Below are positions 42,912 through 49,943 of a stretch of 64,000 nt of DNA, in pieces. How positions within the stretch are numbered: the stretch's first letter is position 1; every line of letters starts with the position of its first letter. The stretch is taken from NCBI RefSeq assembly GCF_045209745.1, contig NZ_CP109273.1:1178001-1242000 (forward strand), written 5' to 3'. The translations under genes were made by a program, and so were the position numbers. The notes under the pieces were generated by a model. It had not been told where the DNA came from and ran no database searches. It was given only the letters and a program-made list of their open reading frames with translations. The DNA is from Micromonospora sp045209745 (GTDB lineage: Bacteria > Actinomycetota > Actinomycetes > Mycobacteriales > Micromonosporaceae).

Positions 42912-44090
42912 CTACCGACGGGCGACGCCGTCGCGGCGGGCGGCTTCGGCGACCGCCGCGGCGACGGCCGGCGCGACCCGCAGGTCGAGCGGAGACGGGA
43001 CGATCGCGTCCACGGTCAGCGACTCGGCCACCACGCCGGCGATGGCGTCCGCGGCGGCGACCTTCATCGCCTCGGTGATCCGGGTGGCGCCGGCGTCCAG
43101 CGCGCCGCGGAACACCCCCGGGAACGCCAGCACGTTGTTGATCTGATTGGGGTAGTCACTGCGCCCCGTGGCGACCACCGCGACGTGCCGGGCAGCCACC
43201 TCGGGGTGCACCTCCGGGGTCGGGTTCGCCAACGCGAAGACGATCCCGCCGGGCGCCATCCCGGCCACCGCGGCCTCGGGGATCTGCCCACCGGAGACCC
43301 CGATCAGCACGTCCGCGTCGCGCAGCGCCTCGGTGATGTCGCCGCGGCGGCCCTCCGCGTTGGTGCTCGCCGCCAACTCGGCCTTGGTGCCGGTCAGCTC
43401 GGTGCGGTGCGGCCCGATGATCCCCTTGGAGTCGCAGACCACCACCTGGTCGGGGTTGACGCCCCCGGCGACCAGCATCTTCGTGACGGCCACCCCGGCC
43501 GCGCCCGCGCCGCTCACCGCGACCCGCAGGTCACCGAGCTTGCGGTTGAGCAGGGTGGCGGCGTTACGCAGCGCGGCGAGCACCACGATCGCGGTGCCGT
43601 GCTGGTCGTCGTGGAAGACCGGGATGTCCAGCGCCTCGTCGAGTCGCCTCTCCACCTCGAAGCAGCGCGGCGCGCTGATGTCCTCCAGGTTGATCCCGCC
43701 GAACGAGGGGGCCAGCGCCCGCACCACGGCCACGATCTCGTCCACGTCCTGGGTGTCCAGACAGATCGGCACCGCGTCCACCCCGGCGAACTGCTTGAAC
43801 AGCACCGCCTTGCCCTCCATCACCGGCAGCGCGGCGCGGGGGCCGATGTTGCCGAGCCCGAGCACCGCCGAGCCGTCAGTGACCACCGCGACCGCGTGCG
43901 ACACCCAGGTGTAGTCGTCCACCAGGGTGGGATCGGCGGCGATCGCCTCACACACCCGGGCCACCCCCGGGGTGTACGCCAGGGAGAGATCTTCCCGGCT
44001 GGTGAGCGGCACGGTCGAGGTGACGGCCATCTTGCCGCCCCGGTGCAGCAGGAAGACGGGATCAGCGGGGTCCACGGTGGACGAAGACAT
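42912..44090 (-). CDS. NAD(P)-dependent malic enzyme
   Basis: A 392-residue short bacterial malic enzyme without a C-terminal Pta domain, converting malate to pyruvate and CO2. The catalytic Tyr is in LAYTPGVARV near 38-47, the Lys in GKAVLFKQFAGVDAVP near 93-108, metal ligands in GINLEDISAP near 134-143 and FHDDQHGTAIV near 157-167, and the cofactor glycine motif is VSGAGAAGVA near 190-199. It links the citric-acid cycle to pyruvate. No partner gene in the operon. Confidence 0.94.
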   Translation of the reverse strand: MSSSTVDPADPVFLLHRGGKMAVTSTVPLTSREDLSLAYTPGVARVCEAIAADPTLVDDYTWVSHAVAVVTDGSAVLGLGNIGPRAALPVMEGKAVLFKQFAGVDAVPICLDTQDVDEIVAVVRALAPSFGGINLEDISAPRCFEVERRLDEALDIPVFHDDQHGTAIVVLAALRNAATLLNRKLGDLRVAVSGAGAAGVAVTKMLVAGGVNPDQVVVCDSKGIIGPHRTELTGTKAELAASTNAEGRRGDITEALRDADVLIGVSGGQIPEAAVAGMAPGGIVFALANPTPEVHPEVAARHVAVVATGRSDYPNQINNVLAFPGVFRGALDAGATRITEAMKVAAADAIAGVVAESLTVDAIVPSPLDLRVAPAVAAAVAEAARRDGVARR

Positions 44091-44232
44091 GGCGGTGACT
44101 CCAGGATCTGTCGAGCAGACGGGGCGGCCGGCCCGGCCGCGAGGTGGGCGGCGAGCGGTGGCACGCGGTGCGGGGGGTCACCCGGGCACTTCCGAGCATA
44201 GTGTCGGCACTGCTGCTCGGATGTGAGCAGGG

Positions 44233-44583
44233 TCATAACTGGTGACGAGGAACCCGTCCGGGGCGCGGCCAGTAGCGGGCCACCACCCTCCCCCGCACGT
44301 CGGCCACCCCGTACGCCCGGGAGTCATCGGTGATCAGGTTGTTGTCCCCGTGCAGCCACCAGCCGCCGTCCTGCGGCCGGACCGCGCGCTTCACCACCAG
44401 CAACTCGGGGCGGGTCCGGAAGACCGCGACCACCACGTCTCCGGGTCGGATCGGGCGACCACCGGGGCGAACCAGCACCGCGTCGCCGTGCCGCAGCGCC
44501 GGCGCCATGGACGGTCCGGTCACCAGAACAGCGGTGAGCGGTTTCCGCAACCGGACGGCCTCGGCCGGGTGATCAGGACTCAT
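44233..44583 (-). CDS. sodX: Nickel-type superoxide dismutase maturation protease
   Basis: A 116-residue S26 (signal-peptidase-like) protease without a transmembrane anchor. The nucleophile serine is in TGPSMAPALRHGDAVLV near 22-38 and the general-base lysine in LLVVKRAV near 61-68; DGGWWLHGDNN and DSRAYG complete the S26 core. It is divergent from sodN and removes the SodN propeptide to free the nickel-binding histidine. ATG 44583 has GGAGG at an 8-base spacing. Identity rests on both motif and neighbour. Confidence 0.93.
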   Translation of the reverse strand: MSPDHPAEAVRLRKPLTAVLVTGPSMAPALRHGDAVLVRPGGRPIRPGDVVVAVFRTRPELLVVKRAVRPQDGGWWLHGDNNLITDDSRAYGVADVRGRVVARYWPRPGRVPRHQL

Positions 44584-44606
44584 CGGTTTCACCTCCACCC
44601 GGTTCG

Positions 44607-44648
44607 GGGAGCACTCCCAGGAGTAATGTCGCCTTTGATCATCGCAAA
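44607..44648. promoter_or_regulatory. Palindromes in the sodX/sodN divergent promoter region
   Basis: Overlapping palindromes GGGAG-CA-CTCCC (44607-44618) and ACTCC-CA-GGAGT (44613-44624) lie in the 84-bp gap. A second, AT-richer symmetry, TTTG-N7-CAAA, is at 44634-44648 just before sodN. In Streptomyces the Fur-family nickel regulator Nur represses some SOD genes; the second site has roughly Fur-box-like ends, but I cannot assign it with confidence. Confidence 0.3.
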
Positions 44649-44667
44649 CTTCCCATGGAGGATCCCG

Positions 44668-45072
44668 ATGCGACTTCCGCGCATCCTTGCGCCCCGCGTC
44701 ACCGCGAGCGCTCACTGCGACCTGCCGTGCGGTGTCTACGATCCAGCTCAGGCTCGGATCGAGGCCGAGTCGGTCAAAATGATCTGCGAGAAGTACCAGG
44801 CGAACACCGACCCGGAGTTCCGCACCCGCGCCGTCATCATCAAGGAGCAGCGCGCCGAGTTGGTCAAGCACCACCTCTGGGTGCTCTGGACCGACTACTT
44901 CAAGCCGCCGCACTTCGAGAAGTACCCGAACCTGCACAGCCTGTTCAACGAGGCCACCAAGCTCGCCGGCGCCGGTGGCGTCAAGGGCAGCCTCGACCCG
45001 GCCACCGCCGAAAAGCTGCTCGCGAAGATCGACGAGATCTCGAAGATCTTCTGGGAGACCAAGAAGGCGTGA
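44668..45072 (+). CDS. sodN: Nickel superoxide dismutase
   Basis: A 134-residue Ni-SOD precursor. A 15-residue propeptide is followed by HCDLPCGVYD (residues 16-25), the nickel hook whose His1, Cys2 and Cys6 ligate Ni after cleavage. The remainder is the four-helix bundle (ESVKMICEKYQANTDPEFRTR; KHHLWVLWTDYFKP). It detoxifies cytoplasmic superoxide. ATG 44668 has GGAG upstream. Its stop overlaps an acetyltransferase gene (GTGA). Confidence 0.97.
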   Translation: MRLPRILAPRVTASAHCDLPCGVYDPAQARIEAESVKMICEKYQANTDPEFRTRAVIIKEQRAELVKHHLWVLWTDYFKPPHFEKYPNLHSLFNEATKLAGAGGVKGSLDPATAEKLLAKIDEISKIFWETKKA

Positions 45073-45638
45073 CCTCACCGGTCACACCAACGATCCGGCC
45101 GGCACGTCCCGAGGACGTGCCGGCCGTGGTCGCCATGGTGCACGAGCTGGCGGAGTACGAACGTGCCCCCGACCAGTGCCACCTGACCGCCGAGCAGTTG
45201 ACCTCGGCCCTGTTCGCGACCGCTCCAGATCCCGTCCCGGCGCTCTTTGGGCACGTCGCCGTGGACCAGCACGACGAGCCGGTCGGCTTCGCGCTGTGGT
45301 TCCTCAACTTCTCCACCTGGGCCGGCGTGCACGGCATCTACCTGGAAGACCTCTACGTCCGGCCGGCCGCCCGGGGCACCGGGGCGGGTCGGCTGCTGCT
45401 CGCCACCCTGGCCGACATCTGCGTACGACGCGGCTACCGTCGGCTGGAGTGGTGGATGATCGACTGGAACCCGGCCGCCGGGTTCTACGCCTCGATCGGC
45501 GCGGAGCAGATGAGCGAGTGGGTCCCCTACCGGCTCAGCGGCGACGCGCTGCGCGATCTGGCCGACCATGCCACCGCCGTCGACACGCGTACGGGCGACC
45601 GACCGGGTAGAGTCCCCGACCGGGGGGATGAGGCGTGA
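45069..45638 (+). CDS. GNAT-family N-acetyltransferase
   Basis: A 189-residue acetyltransferase resembling the spermidine/diamine acetyltransferase branch: TIRPARPEDVPAVVAMVHELAEYER at residues 8-32, then IYLEDLYVRPAARGTGAGRLLL near 92-113 (acetyl-CoA loop) and WNPAAGFYASIGAE near 138-151. GTG 45069 overlaps the sodN stop, and its own stop overlaps the next gene (GTGA), so three genes form one translationally coupled operon. A link to superoxide defence is not established. Confidence 0.9.
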   Translation: MTSPVTPTIRPARPEDVPAVVAMVHELAEYERAPDQCHLTAEQLTSALFATAPDPVPALFGHVAVDQHDEPVGFALWFLNFSTWAGVHGIYLEDLYVRPAARGTGAGRLLLATLADICVRRGYRRLEWWMIDWNPAAGFYASIGAEQMSEWVPYRLSGDALRDLADHATAVDTRTGDRPGRVPDRGDEA

Positions 45639-46042
45639 CTCAACTGACTGGCCAGCCGGCGACCGACGACGACGTGGTGCACCTCACGGTGCCGGCCGAC
45701 GGCGGTTACCTCGGCGTGCTCCGCACCGCCACCGCCGGTCTGGCGGCCCGGTTGCAGTTCGCGCTCGACGAGATCGAGGATCTGCGGATCGCGGTGGACG
45801 AGGCGTGCGCCATGCTGCTCGCCATCGCCACCCGCGACGCCGAGCTGGAGTGCCGCTTCGCCGTCACCGAGGACGCGTTGAGCGTCGAGGTGACCGTGCC
45901 GACCGTGCGCGGTGCCACGCTCCCCGCCGAGGCGTCCTTTGCCTGGAAGGTGCTCACCGCGCTGACCACCTCGGCGTCCGCCACGGCCACCGACGGTCGG
46001 GCCACGATCGCGCTGCTCACCCGCCGCTCCGGCGGTTACTGA
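45635..46042 (+). CDS. RsbW-like anti-sigma factor/ATP-binding protein
   Basis: A 135-residue GHKL-type protein of the RsbW/SpoIIAB group. It carries the helix VLRTATAGLAARLQFALDEIEDLRIAVDEACAML near 29-62 with the N-box-like DEACAMLL. The G1/G2 glycine loops are poorly conserved, so ATP binding may be weak. Family members bind and inhibit group-3 sigma factors. The expected sigma-factor gene does not follow; the next gene is convergent. GTG 45635 overlaps the acetyltransferase stop. Confidence 0.8.
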   Translation: MTQLTGQPATDDDVVHLTVPADGGYLGVLRTATAGLAARLQFALDEIEDLRIAVDEACAMLLAIATRDAELECRFAVTEDALSVEVTVPTVRGATLPAEASFAWKVLTALTTSASATATDGRATIALLTRRSGGY

Positions 46043-46066
46043 CCGGCCCAGCGCCCGCCGGCCCGG

Positions 46067-46456
46067 TCACTCGAAGCCGAGGGCCCGGGTCGTCGGAGGG
46101 CTGACCAGCAGCCAGCCCACACCCAGGCCGAGCGCCATCAACGGCACGCCCAGCCAGCCCAGCCCAGCCTGGATCATGAACCACCCGATCGGCAGCAGCA
46201 TCAGCTGAAGCACGATCGCGGGGGCGCGTGCGCCCGCCTGACAACGCAGCAGCGCACGGCCCAGCGCCCAGAGCGCGACCGCCGCACCGATGGCGAACGC
46301 GGTCACCAGCAACGCCGACGGAAGATCGGTGGTGGTGGCCGTGAGGTTGGCCCAGACCAGCCAGGCGGCGATCAGCCCGACGACAGCCGCCTCCGCCCAC
46401 AGCAGCCGGACCGCCCAGCGGAGCGTGACGGGAAACGGGGCCGAGTCGATGGTCAC
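46067..46456 (-). CDS. Small four-helix membrane protein
   Basis: A 129-residue membrane protein with four hydrophobic segments, at about 13-33, 43-65, 75-93 and 98-118. No family recognised. GTG 46456 is chosen as start (VTIDSAPFP...); upstream codons read into the divergent lipid-kinase promoter. Its 3' end is convergent with the RsbW-like gene. Confidence 0.7.
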   Translation of the reverse strand: MTIDSAPFPVTLRWAVRLLWAEAAVVGLIAAWLVWANLTATTTDLPSALLVTAFAIGAAVALWALGRALLRCQAGARAPAIVLQLMLLPIGWFMIQAGLGWLGVPLMALGLGVGWLLVSPPTTRALGFE

Positions 46457-46499
46457 GCGGGCCACGATACCCGGGCTTCTGAGAGGTACAGTGCCGCCC

Positions 46500-47450
46500 A
46501 TGCGCGCCGTCCTGGTGGTCAATCCAAAGGCCACCACCACCAGCGAACGCAGCCGGGACGTGCTGGTCCGGGCGCTGCGCAGCGAAGTCGACCTCAGCGT
46601 GCGCTACACCCGCCGGCGCGGGCACGCCGTGGCGCTGGCCCGGGAGGCCGCCGCGGAGGGGGTCGACCTGGTCGTCACCCTCGGTGGCGACGGCACCGTG
46701 AACGAGGTGGTGAACGGCCTGATGACGGCCGACCCGCCGATGCGCGCCGACGACGCCCCGATGGCCGAGCGACTGCCCGCGCTGGCAACCGTCCCGGGTG
46801 GCTCGACCAACGTGTTCGCCCGCGCGTTGGGCCTGCCCCGGGAGTGGCCGGAGGCGACCAGCATGATCCTCGAAGGGTTGCGGCTGGGCCGGAGCCGGAC
46901 GGTTGGGCTCGGCCTCGCGGACGACCGCTACTTCACCTTCTGCGCCGGGTTCGGGCTGGACGCCGCGGTGATCCACCGGGTGGAGCAGGCCCGGCGCAAG
47001 GGCCGGGTGTCCACGCCGACGCTCTATCTGCGCTCGATCATGAACCAGTACTTCCTCGCCTCGGACCGGCGCCATCCGGCGATCGTCCTGGAGCGTCCGG
47101 ACGAGCCGGAAGAGGCCGAGTTGGCCACCGTCATCATCCAGAACACGGCGCCCTGGACGTACCTGGGCGACCGGGAGGTCAACCCGAACCCGGCCGCGTC
47201 GTTCGACCTCGGGCTGGATGTGCTGGCGTTGCGTCAGCTCCGGGTGGCTAGCACAACACGAACAGTGACGCAGTTCCTGTCTCGGCAGCCGAATCCACAC
47301 GGTCGGCAAGTGTTACGACTCCATGACACGCCGGAGTTCACGCTGGTCTCCAGCCGTCCGCAGGCGTTCCAGCTGGACGGCGACTATCTCGGCGAGCGGG
47401 AGAAAGTCAGATTCACCTCCGTTCCGGCCGCACTGAGAGTAATCTGCTAG
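46500..47450 (+). CDS. Diacylglycerol/sphingosine kinase-family lipid kinase
   Basis: A 316-residue DAGK-catalytic-domain protein. The nucleotide motif VVTLGGDGTVNEVVNGL lies near residues 57-73 and ATVPGGSTNVFARALGLP near 98-115; FCAGFGLDAAVI follows. It phosphorylates a lipid such as diacylglycerol, as a soluble or peripheral membrane enzyme. The closest named actinobacterial relatives include YegS/DgkB-type enzymes. It is the only gene between the divergent membrane protein and the whiB1 leader. Confidence 0.9.
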   Translation: MRAVLVVNPKATTTSERSRDVLVRALRSEVDLSVRYTRRRGHAVALAREAAAEGVDLVVTLGGDGTVNEVVNGLMTADPPMRADDAPMAERLPALATVPGGSTNVFARALGLPREWPEATSMILEGLRLGRSRTVGLGLADDRYFTFCAGFGLDAAVIHRVEQARRKGRVSTPTLYLRSIMNQYFLASDRRHPAIVLERPDEPEEAELATVIIQNTAPWTYLGDREVNPNPAASFDLGLDVLALRQLRVASTTRTVTQFLSRQPNPHGRQVLRLHDTPEFTLVSSRPQAFQLDGDYLGEREKVRFTSVPAALRVIC

Positions 47451-47898
47451 GTCTCGGGGTACTGCCTCAGGTCGACACGGTGGCCACAACCGCATCGACA
47501 CGGTCGCCACACCGAGGGGCAGGTGCCGGAAATGTCAGCAATGTCGCGCGCACTGTACTATATTGATCCTCGGCTGTGGCACGGCGGGTAACCGGGTAAG
47601 CGCTGAAACCCGGACAAATGGGTTGTGGGCTTGCTCACCGCTCGGAGTTTTTCCGAGCGTCACCCTTGACATCACGAGTGTTCGTGAAAGTATTCACAAG
47701 CGAACTTGAGTTACCGGGACATTGCCTGGATATGCTCGTCAAGTTGAGCTGTTCCAGCAGGTCCCCGGTGTGAACCGCCTGCTCACGCACTGCCGAATGG
47801 ACAGACGCCAACTGTCACCATCGGCACTGCGGATGCATATAGGAAAAGCACGACAAGCAATTGTTTGCCACCCATCCAGAATGAGGAGTGTTGCCGCC
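47451..47898. other. Long whiB1 upstream region
   Basis: No gene is supported in these 448 bp. There is a small hairpin (CTCGGA-GTTTT-TCCGAG, 47641-47657), followed by a good promoter with overlapping palindromes at 47666-47698, then about 200 bp of likely untranslated leader. An in-frame extension of whiB1 runs upstream to 47722 but has no WhiB-like sequence and no ribosome binding site. Confidence 0.65.
47666..47698 (+). promoter_or_regulatory. whiB1 promoter with overlapping CRP-type site
   Basis: TTGACA (47666-47671) and AGTATT (47689-47694) have 17-bp spacing. Overlapping the second box is CGTGA-N6-TCACA (47683-47698), matching the CRP consensus TGTGA-N6-TCACA at nine of ten positions. 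A perfect palindrome, TCACGA-GTGT-TCGTGA, occupies the spacer (47672-47687). A CRP protein bound here would cover the -10 box and so would be expected to repress this promoter. Confidence 0.6.
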
Positions 47899-48156
47899 AT
47901 GGACTGGCGTCACCATGCTGTCTGCCGCGACGAGGACCCGGAGCTGTTCTTCCCAATCGGGACGTCCGGACCGGCTCTCCTGCAGGTCGAGCAGGCCAAG
48001 GCCGTCTGCAGGCGCTGCTCCGTGACCGACCAGTGCCTGCAGTGGGCACTCGAGTCTGGTCAGGACGCCGGCGTCTGGGGCGGAATGAGCGAGGAGGAGC
48101 GGCGCGCTGTCAAGCGGCGCGGCGGCCTCCGGGTGCTGCGCGCTCACTCCGCCTGA
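47899..48156 (+). CDS. whiB1: WhiB1/WblE-type iron-sulfur transcription factor
   Basis: An 85-residue WhiB-family regulator. Four cysteines for the [4Fe-4S] cluster are C9, C37, C40 and C46, at the same positions as in M. tuberculosis WhiB1. The G[VI]WGG turn (GVWGGMSEEERR) and basic C-terminal tail (KRRGG) follow. WhiB1 binds the domain 4 of the primary sigma factor and responds to nitric oxide. ATG 47899 has GAGGAG upstream at 47883-47888. Confidence 0.95.
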   Translation: MDWRHHAVCRDEDPELFFPIGTSGPALLQVEQAKAVCRRCSVTDQCLQWALESGQDAGVWGGMSEEERRAVKRRGGLRVLRAHSA

Positions 48157-48175
48157 TTCCCAACGACACAGCTGT

Positions 48176-48205
48176 ACGCCCCGGTGGGTTCGCCCACCGG
48201 GGCGT
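48176..48205. terminator. Bidirectional terminator between whiB1 and the chelatase gene
   Basis: ACGCCCCGGTGGG and CCCACCGGGGCGT make a perfect 13-bp stem with the stable tetraloop TTCG, 19 bp past the whiB1 stop. The convergent gene ends at 48230. Confidence 0.88.
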
Positions 48206-48229
48206 TCCGCTGTCCAGCACCGGAACAGG

Positions 48230-49042
48230 TCAACCCACCGGTGTCACCACGTGCCGGCCGGGCGGGTCGTCCACCCGGCGCAGCACCAGCTCGACCAGCT
48301 CCGGCGCGTCGGTCAACGGCGCGGCGACCGTCACCGCACCGGCCACCCGAGCCGCCTCGGCCACCGCGTCGTGGAACAGGCCCGGCGCCAGGAAGTACGC
48401 GGACACCGCGACCCGGCGTGCGCCGGTCGCCCGCAGCCGGGACACCGCCACGCCAGCCGCCGGTGGAGCCGCTGAGGCGTACGCCACCCGGCAGGGCACC
48501 CCGAACTCCACGCCGAGCGCGTCCGCAACCCGGCCCACCGAGCGGCGGGCCCGTGCATCCCGGGTCCCGGCCGCGGCCAGCACCAGCGCGTCGAAACGGC
48601 CCGGATGCGCCTCACCGAGCCGACGGCGCAGCCCGGCCAACAGCCCAGGGTCGACGGTTCCGTCCGCCGGGCCGAGCACATCGGTCACCCGTACCGCCAT
48701 CGGTGGCCCCGCCTGCGCCGCCGCGACGATCGCCGCCGGAATGTCCACCCGATGGTGGTACGCGGCGGTCAGCAGCAGCGGCACCAGCACCGCCCGACGG
48801 TGGCCGGCCACGGCCAGGTCGCGCAGCACCTCGGTCGGCCCTGGCTCGGTGTGGTCCAGCCAGCTCGCCCACACCGGTGTGCCGGGCCGGGCCACCGACA
48901 CGGCCCGGGCCAGTGCCCGGGTGGCATCGGCCGCTCGTGGATCACGGCTGCCGTGCGCGACCAGCACCACCGGATCCGCCCCGCCGGCCGCACCGGGGCC
49001 GGTCGGGGTCGTCGCCGGGGAGGTCAGACGTGCAGCCCGCAC
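48230..49042 (-). CDS. Sirohydrochlorin chelatase-like protein (CbiX/SirB)
   Basis: A 270-residue two-domain chelatase. LVAHGSRDPRA near residues 26-36 carries the conserved metal-chelation His, and LLTAAYHHRVDIPA near 90-103 the second; the C-terminal half repeats the fold (ALVLAAAGTRD, VAVSAYFLAPGLFHD). It inserts ferrous iron into sirohydrochlorin to make the siroheme of SirA. I take GTG 49042, which overlaps the cysH end by 19 bp; other starts are possible. Last gene of the sulfate-assimilation operon. Confidence 0.88.
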   Translation of the reverse strand: MRAARLTSPATTPTGPGAAGGADPVVLVAHGSRDPRAADATRALARAVSVARPGTPVWASWLDHTEPGPTEVLRDLAVAGHRRAVLVPLLLTAAYHHRVDIPAAIVAAAQAGPPMAVRVTDVLGPADGTVDPGLLAGLRRRLGEAHPGRFDALVLAAAGTRDARARRSVGRVADALGVEFGVPCRVAYASAAPPAAGVAVSRLRATGARRVAVSAYFLAPGLFHDAVAEAARVAGAVTVAAPLTDAPELVELVLRRVDDPPGRHVVTPVG

Positions 49043-49785
49043 TCGGTCTTCTCGAACATGGCCCACCGGCCGGCCCGCGCGTCCTCACCGGCCTTGGTGC
49101 GGCGGGTGCACGGCCAGCAGCCGATCGAGCCGTAACCCTGCTTGAACAGCTCGTTGACCGGCACATTGAAGCGGGCGATGTAGGCATCCACATCCCCCTG
49201 CGACCACGCCGCGATCGGGTTGACCTTCACCCTGCCGCGCCGCGCGTCGAAGGTCACCACCGGCGTGTTGGCCCGGGTCGGCGACTCGTCCCGACGCAGG
49301 CCCGCGGCCCAGGCGTCATACCCGGTCAGCGCCCGCTCCAGCGGCTCCACCTTGCGCAGCTGACAGCAGTCGTCCGGCGACTTGTTGAACAGCCGGGGGC
49401 CGTACTGGCCGTCCTGCTGGCCGACGGTGAGCCGGGGCCGGATCGAGCGGACGTTCACCGGCAGCGTCCGGGCAACCTCGTCGCGCACCCGGAGCGTCTC
49501 GGGGAAGTGCAGGCCGGTGTCGAGGAAGACCACGTCCACCCCCGGGGCCACCCGGGACACCAGGTGGGCCAGCACGGCGTCGGCCATCGAGCTGGTGACG
49601 CAGAACCGGTCACCGAAGGTCTGCGCCGCCCAGCGGGCGATCTCCAGTGCCGGGGCGCCCTCCAACTCCTGAGCCGCCTGCTCGGCCAGAGCCCGCAGCT
49701 CGTCCGGGCTGCGTCGGGCCGGGTCGGCCGGCGTCGGACCAGCCGGGCCGACCAGGCCCAGGCCTGCGGCGGAGACGAGGCTCAT
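49024..49785 (-). CDS. cysH: Adenylyl-sulfate (APS/PAPS) reductase
   Basis: A 253-residue reductase. FCVTSSMADAVL and LDTGLHFPET are the PAPS-loop and glutathione/thioredoxin-type features near 68-98. The two cysteine pairs, CCQLRK near residue 136 and CWPC near 223, would bind a [4Fe-4S] cluster, indicating the APS-type enzyme. The C-terminal KTECGLHV carries the catalytic cysteine. It reduces (phospho)adenylyl sulfate to sulfite. Start overlaps the stop of the zinc-ribbon gene (ATGA). Confidence 0.95.
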   Translation of the reverse strand: MSLVSAAGLGLVGPAGPTPADPARRSPDELRALAEQAAQELEGAPALEIARWAAQTFGDRFCVTSSMADAVLAHLVSRVAPGVDVVFLDTGLHFPETLRVRDEVARTLPVNVRSIRPRLTVGQQDGQYGPRLFNKSPDDCCQLRKVEPLERALTGYDAWAAGLRRDESPTRANTPVVTFDARRGRVKVNPIAAWSQGDVDAYIARFNVPVNELFKQGYGSIGCWPCTRRTKAGEDARAGRWAMFEKTECGLHV

Positions 49786-49943
49786 CGGGTCACCGCCCGC
49801 GGGAGCAGCCCGGTGAACTTCACCGAGAAGACCCGGGTGCAGGCGTGGCACTCCCAGGCGCCGTGCCCCGCCTCGTGCGGCCGCAGGTCCTCCTCGCCGC
49901 AGTACGGGCAGTACAGAGGTGCCGCTCGGTTCTCGCTGCTCAC
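49782..49943 (-). CDS. Small Cys4 zinc-ribbon protein of the sulfate operon
   Basis: A 53-residue protein with two CxxC pairs: YCPYCGEEDLRPHE near residues 11-24 and ECHACTRVFSVKFTG near 31-45. The spacing fits a zinc ribbon. It is translationally coupled at both ends to sirA and cysH, in the same place as small proteins of similar sequence in streptomycete sulfate operons. Possibly an electron-transfer or assembly factor for the reductases; the function is unknown. Confidence 0.88.
   Translation of the reverse strand: MSSENRAAPLYCPYCGEEDLRPHEAGHGAWECHACTRVFSVKFTGLLPRAVTR

Noticed and set aside
47722..47898. N-terminal extension of whiB1
   Set aside because: The frame is open but the sequence is not WhiB-like, whereas ATG 47899 gives the exact WhiB1 cysteine numbering.
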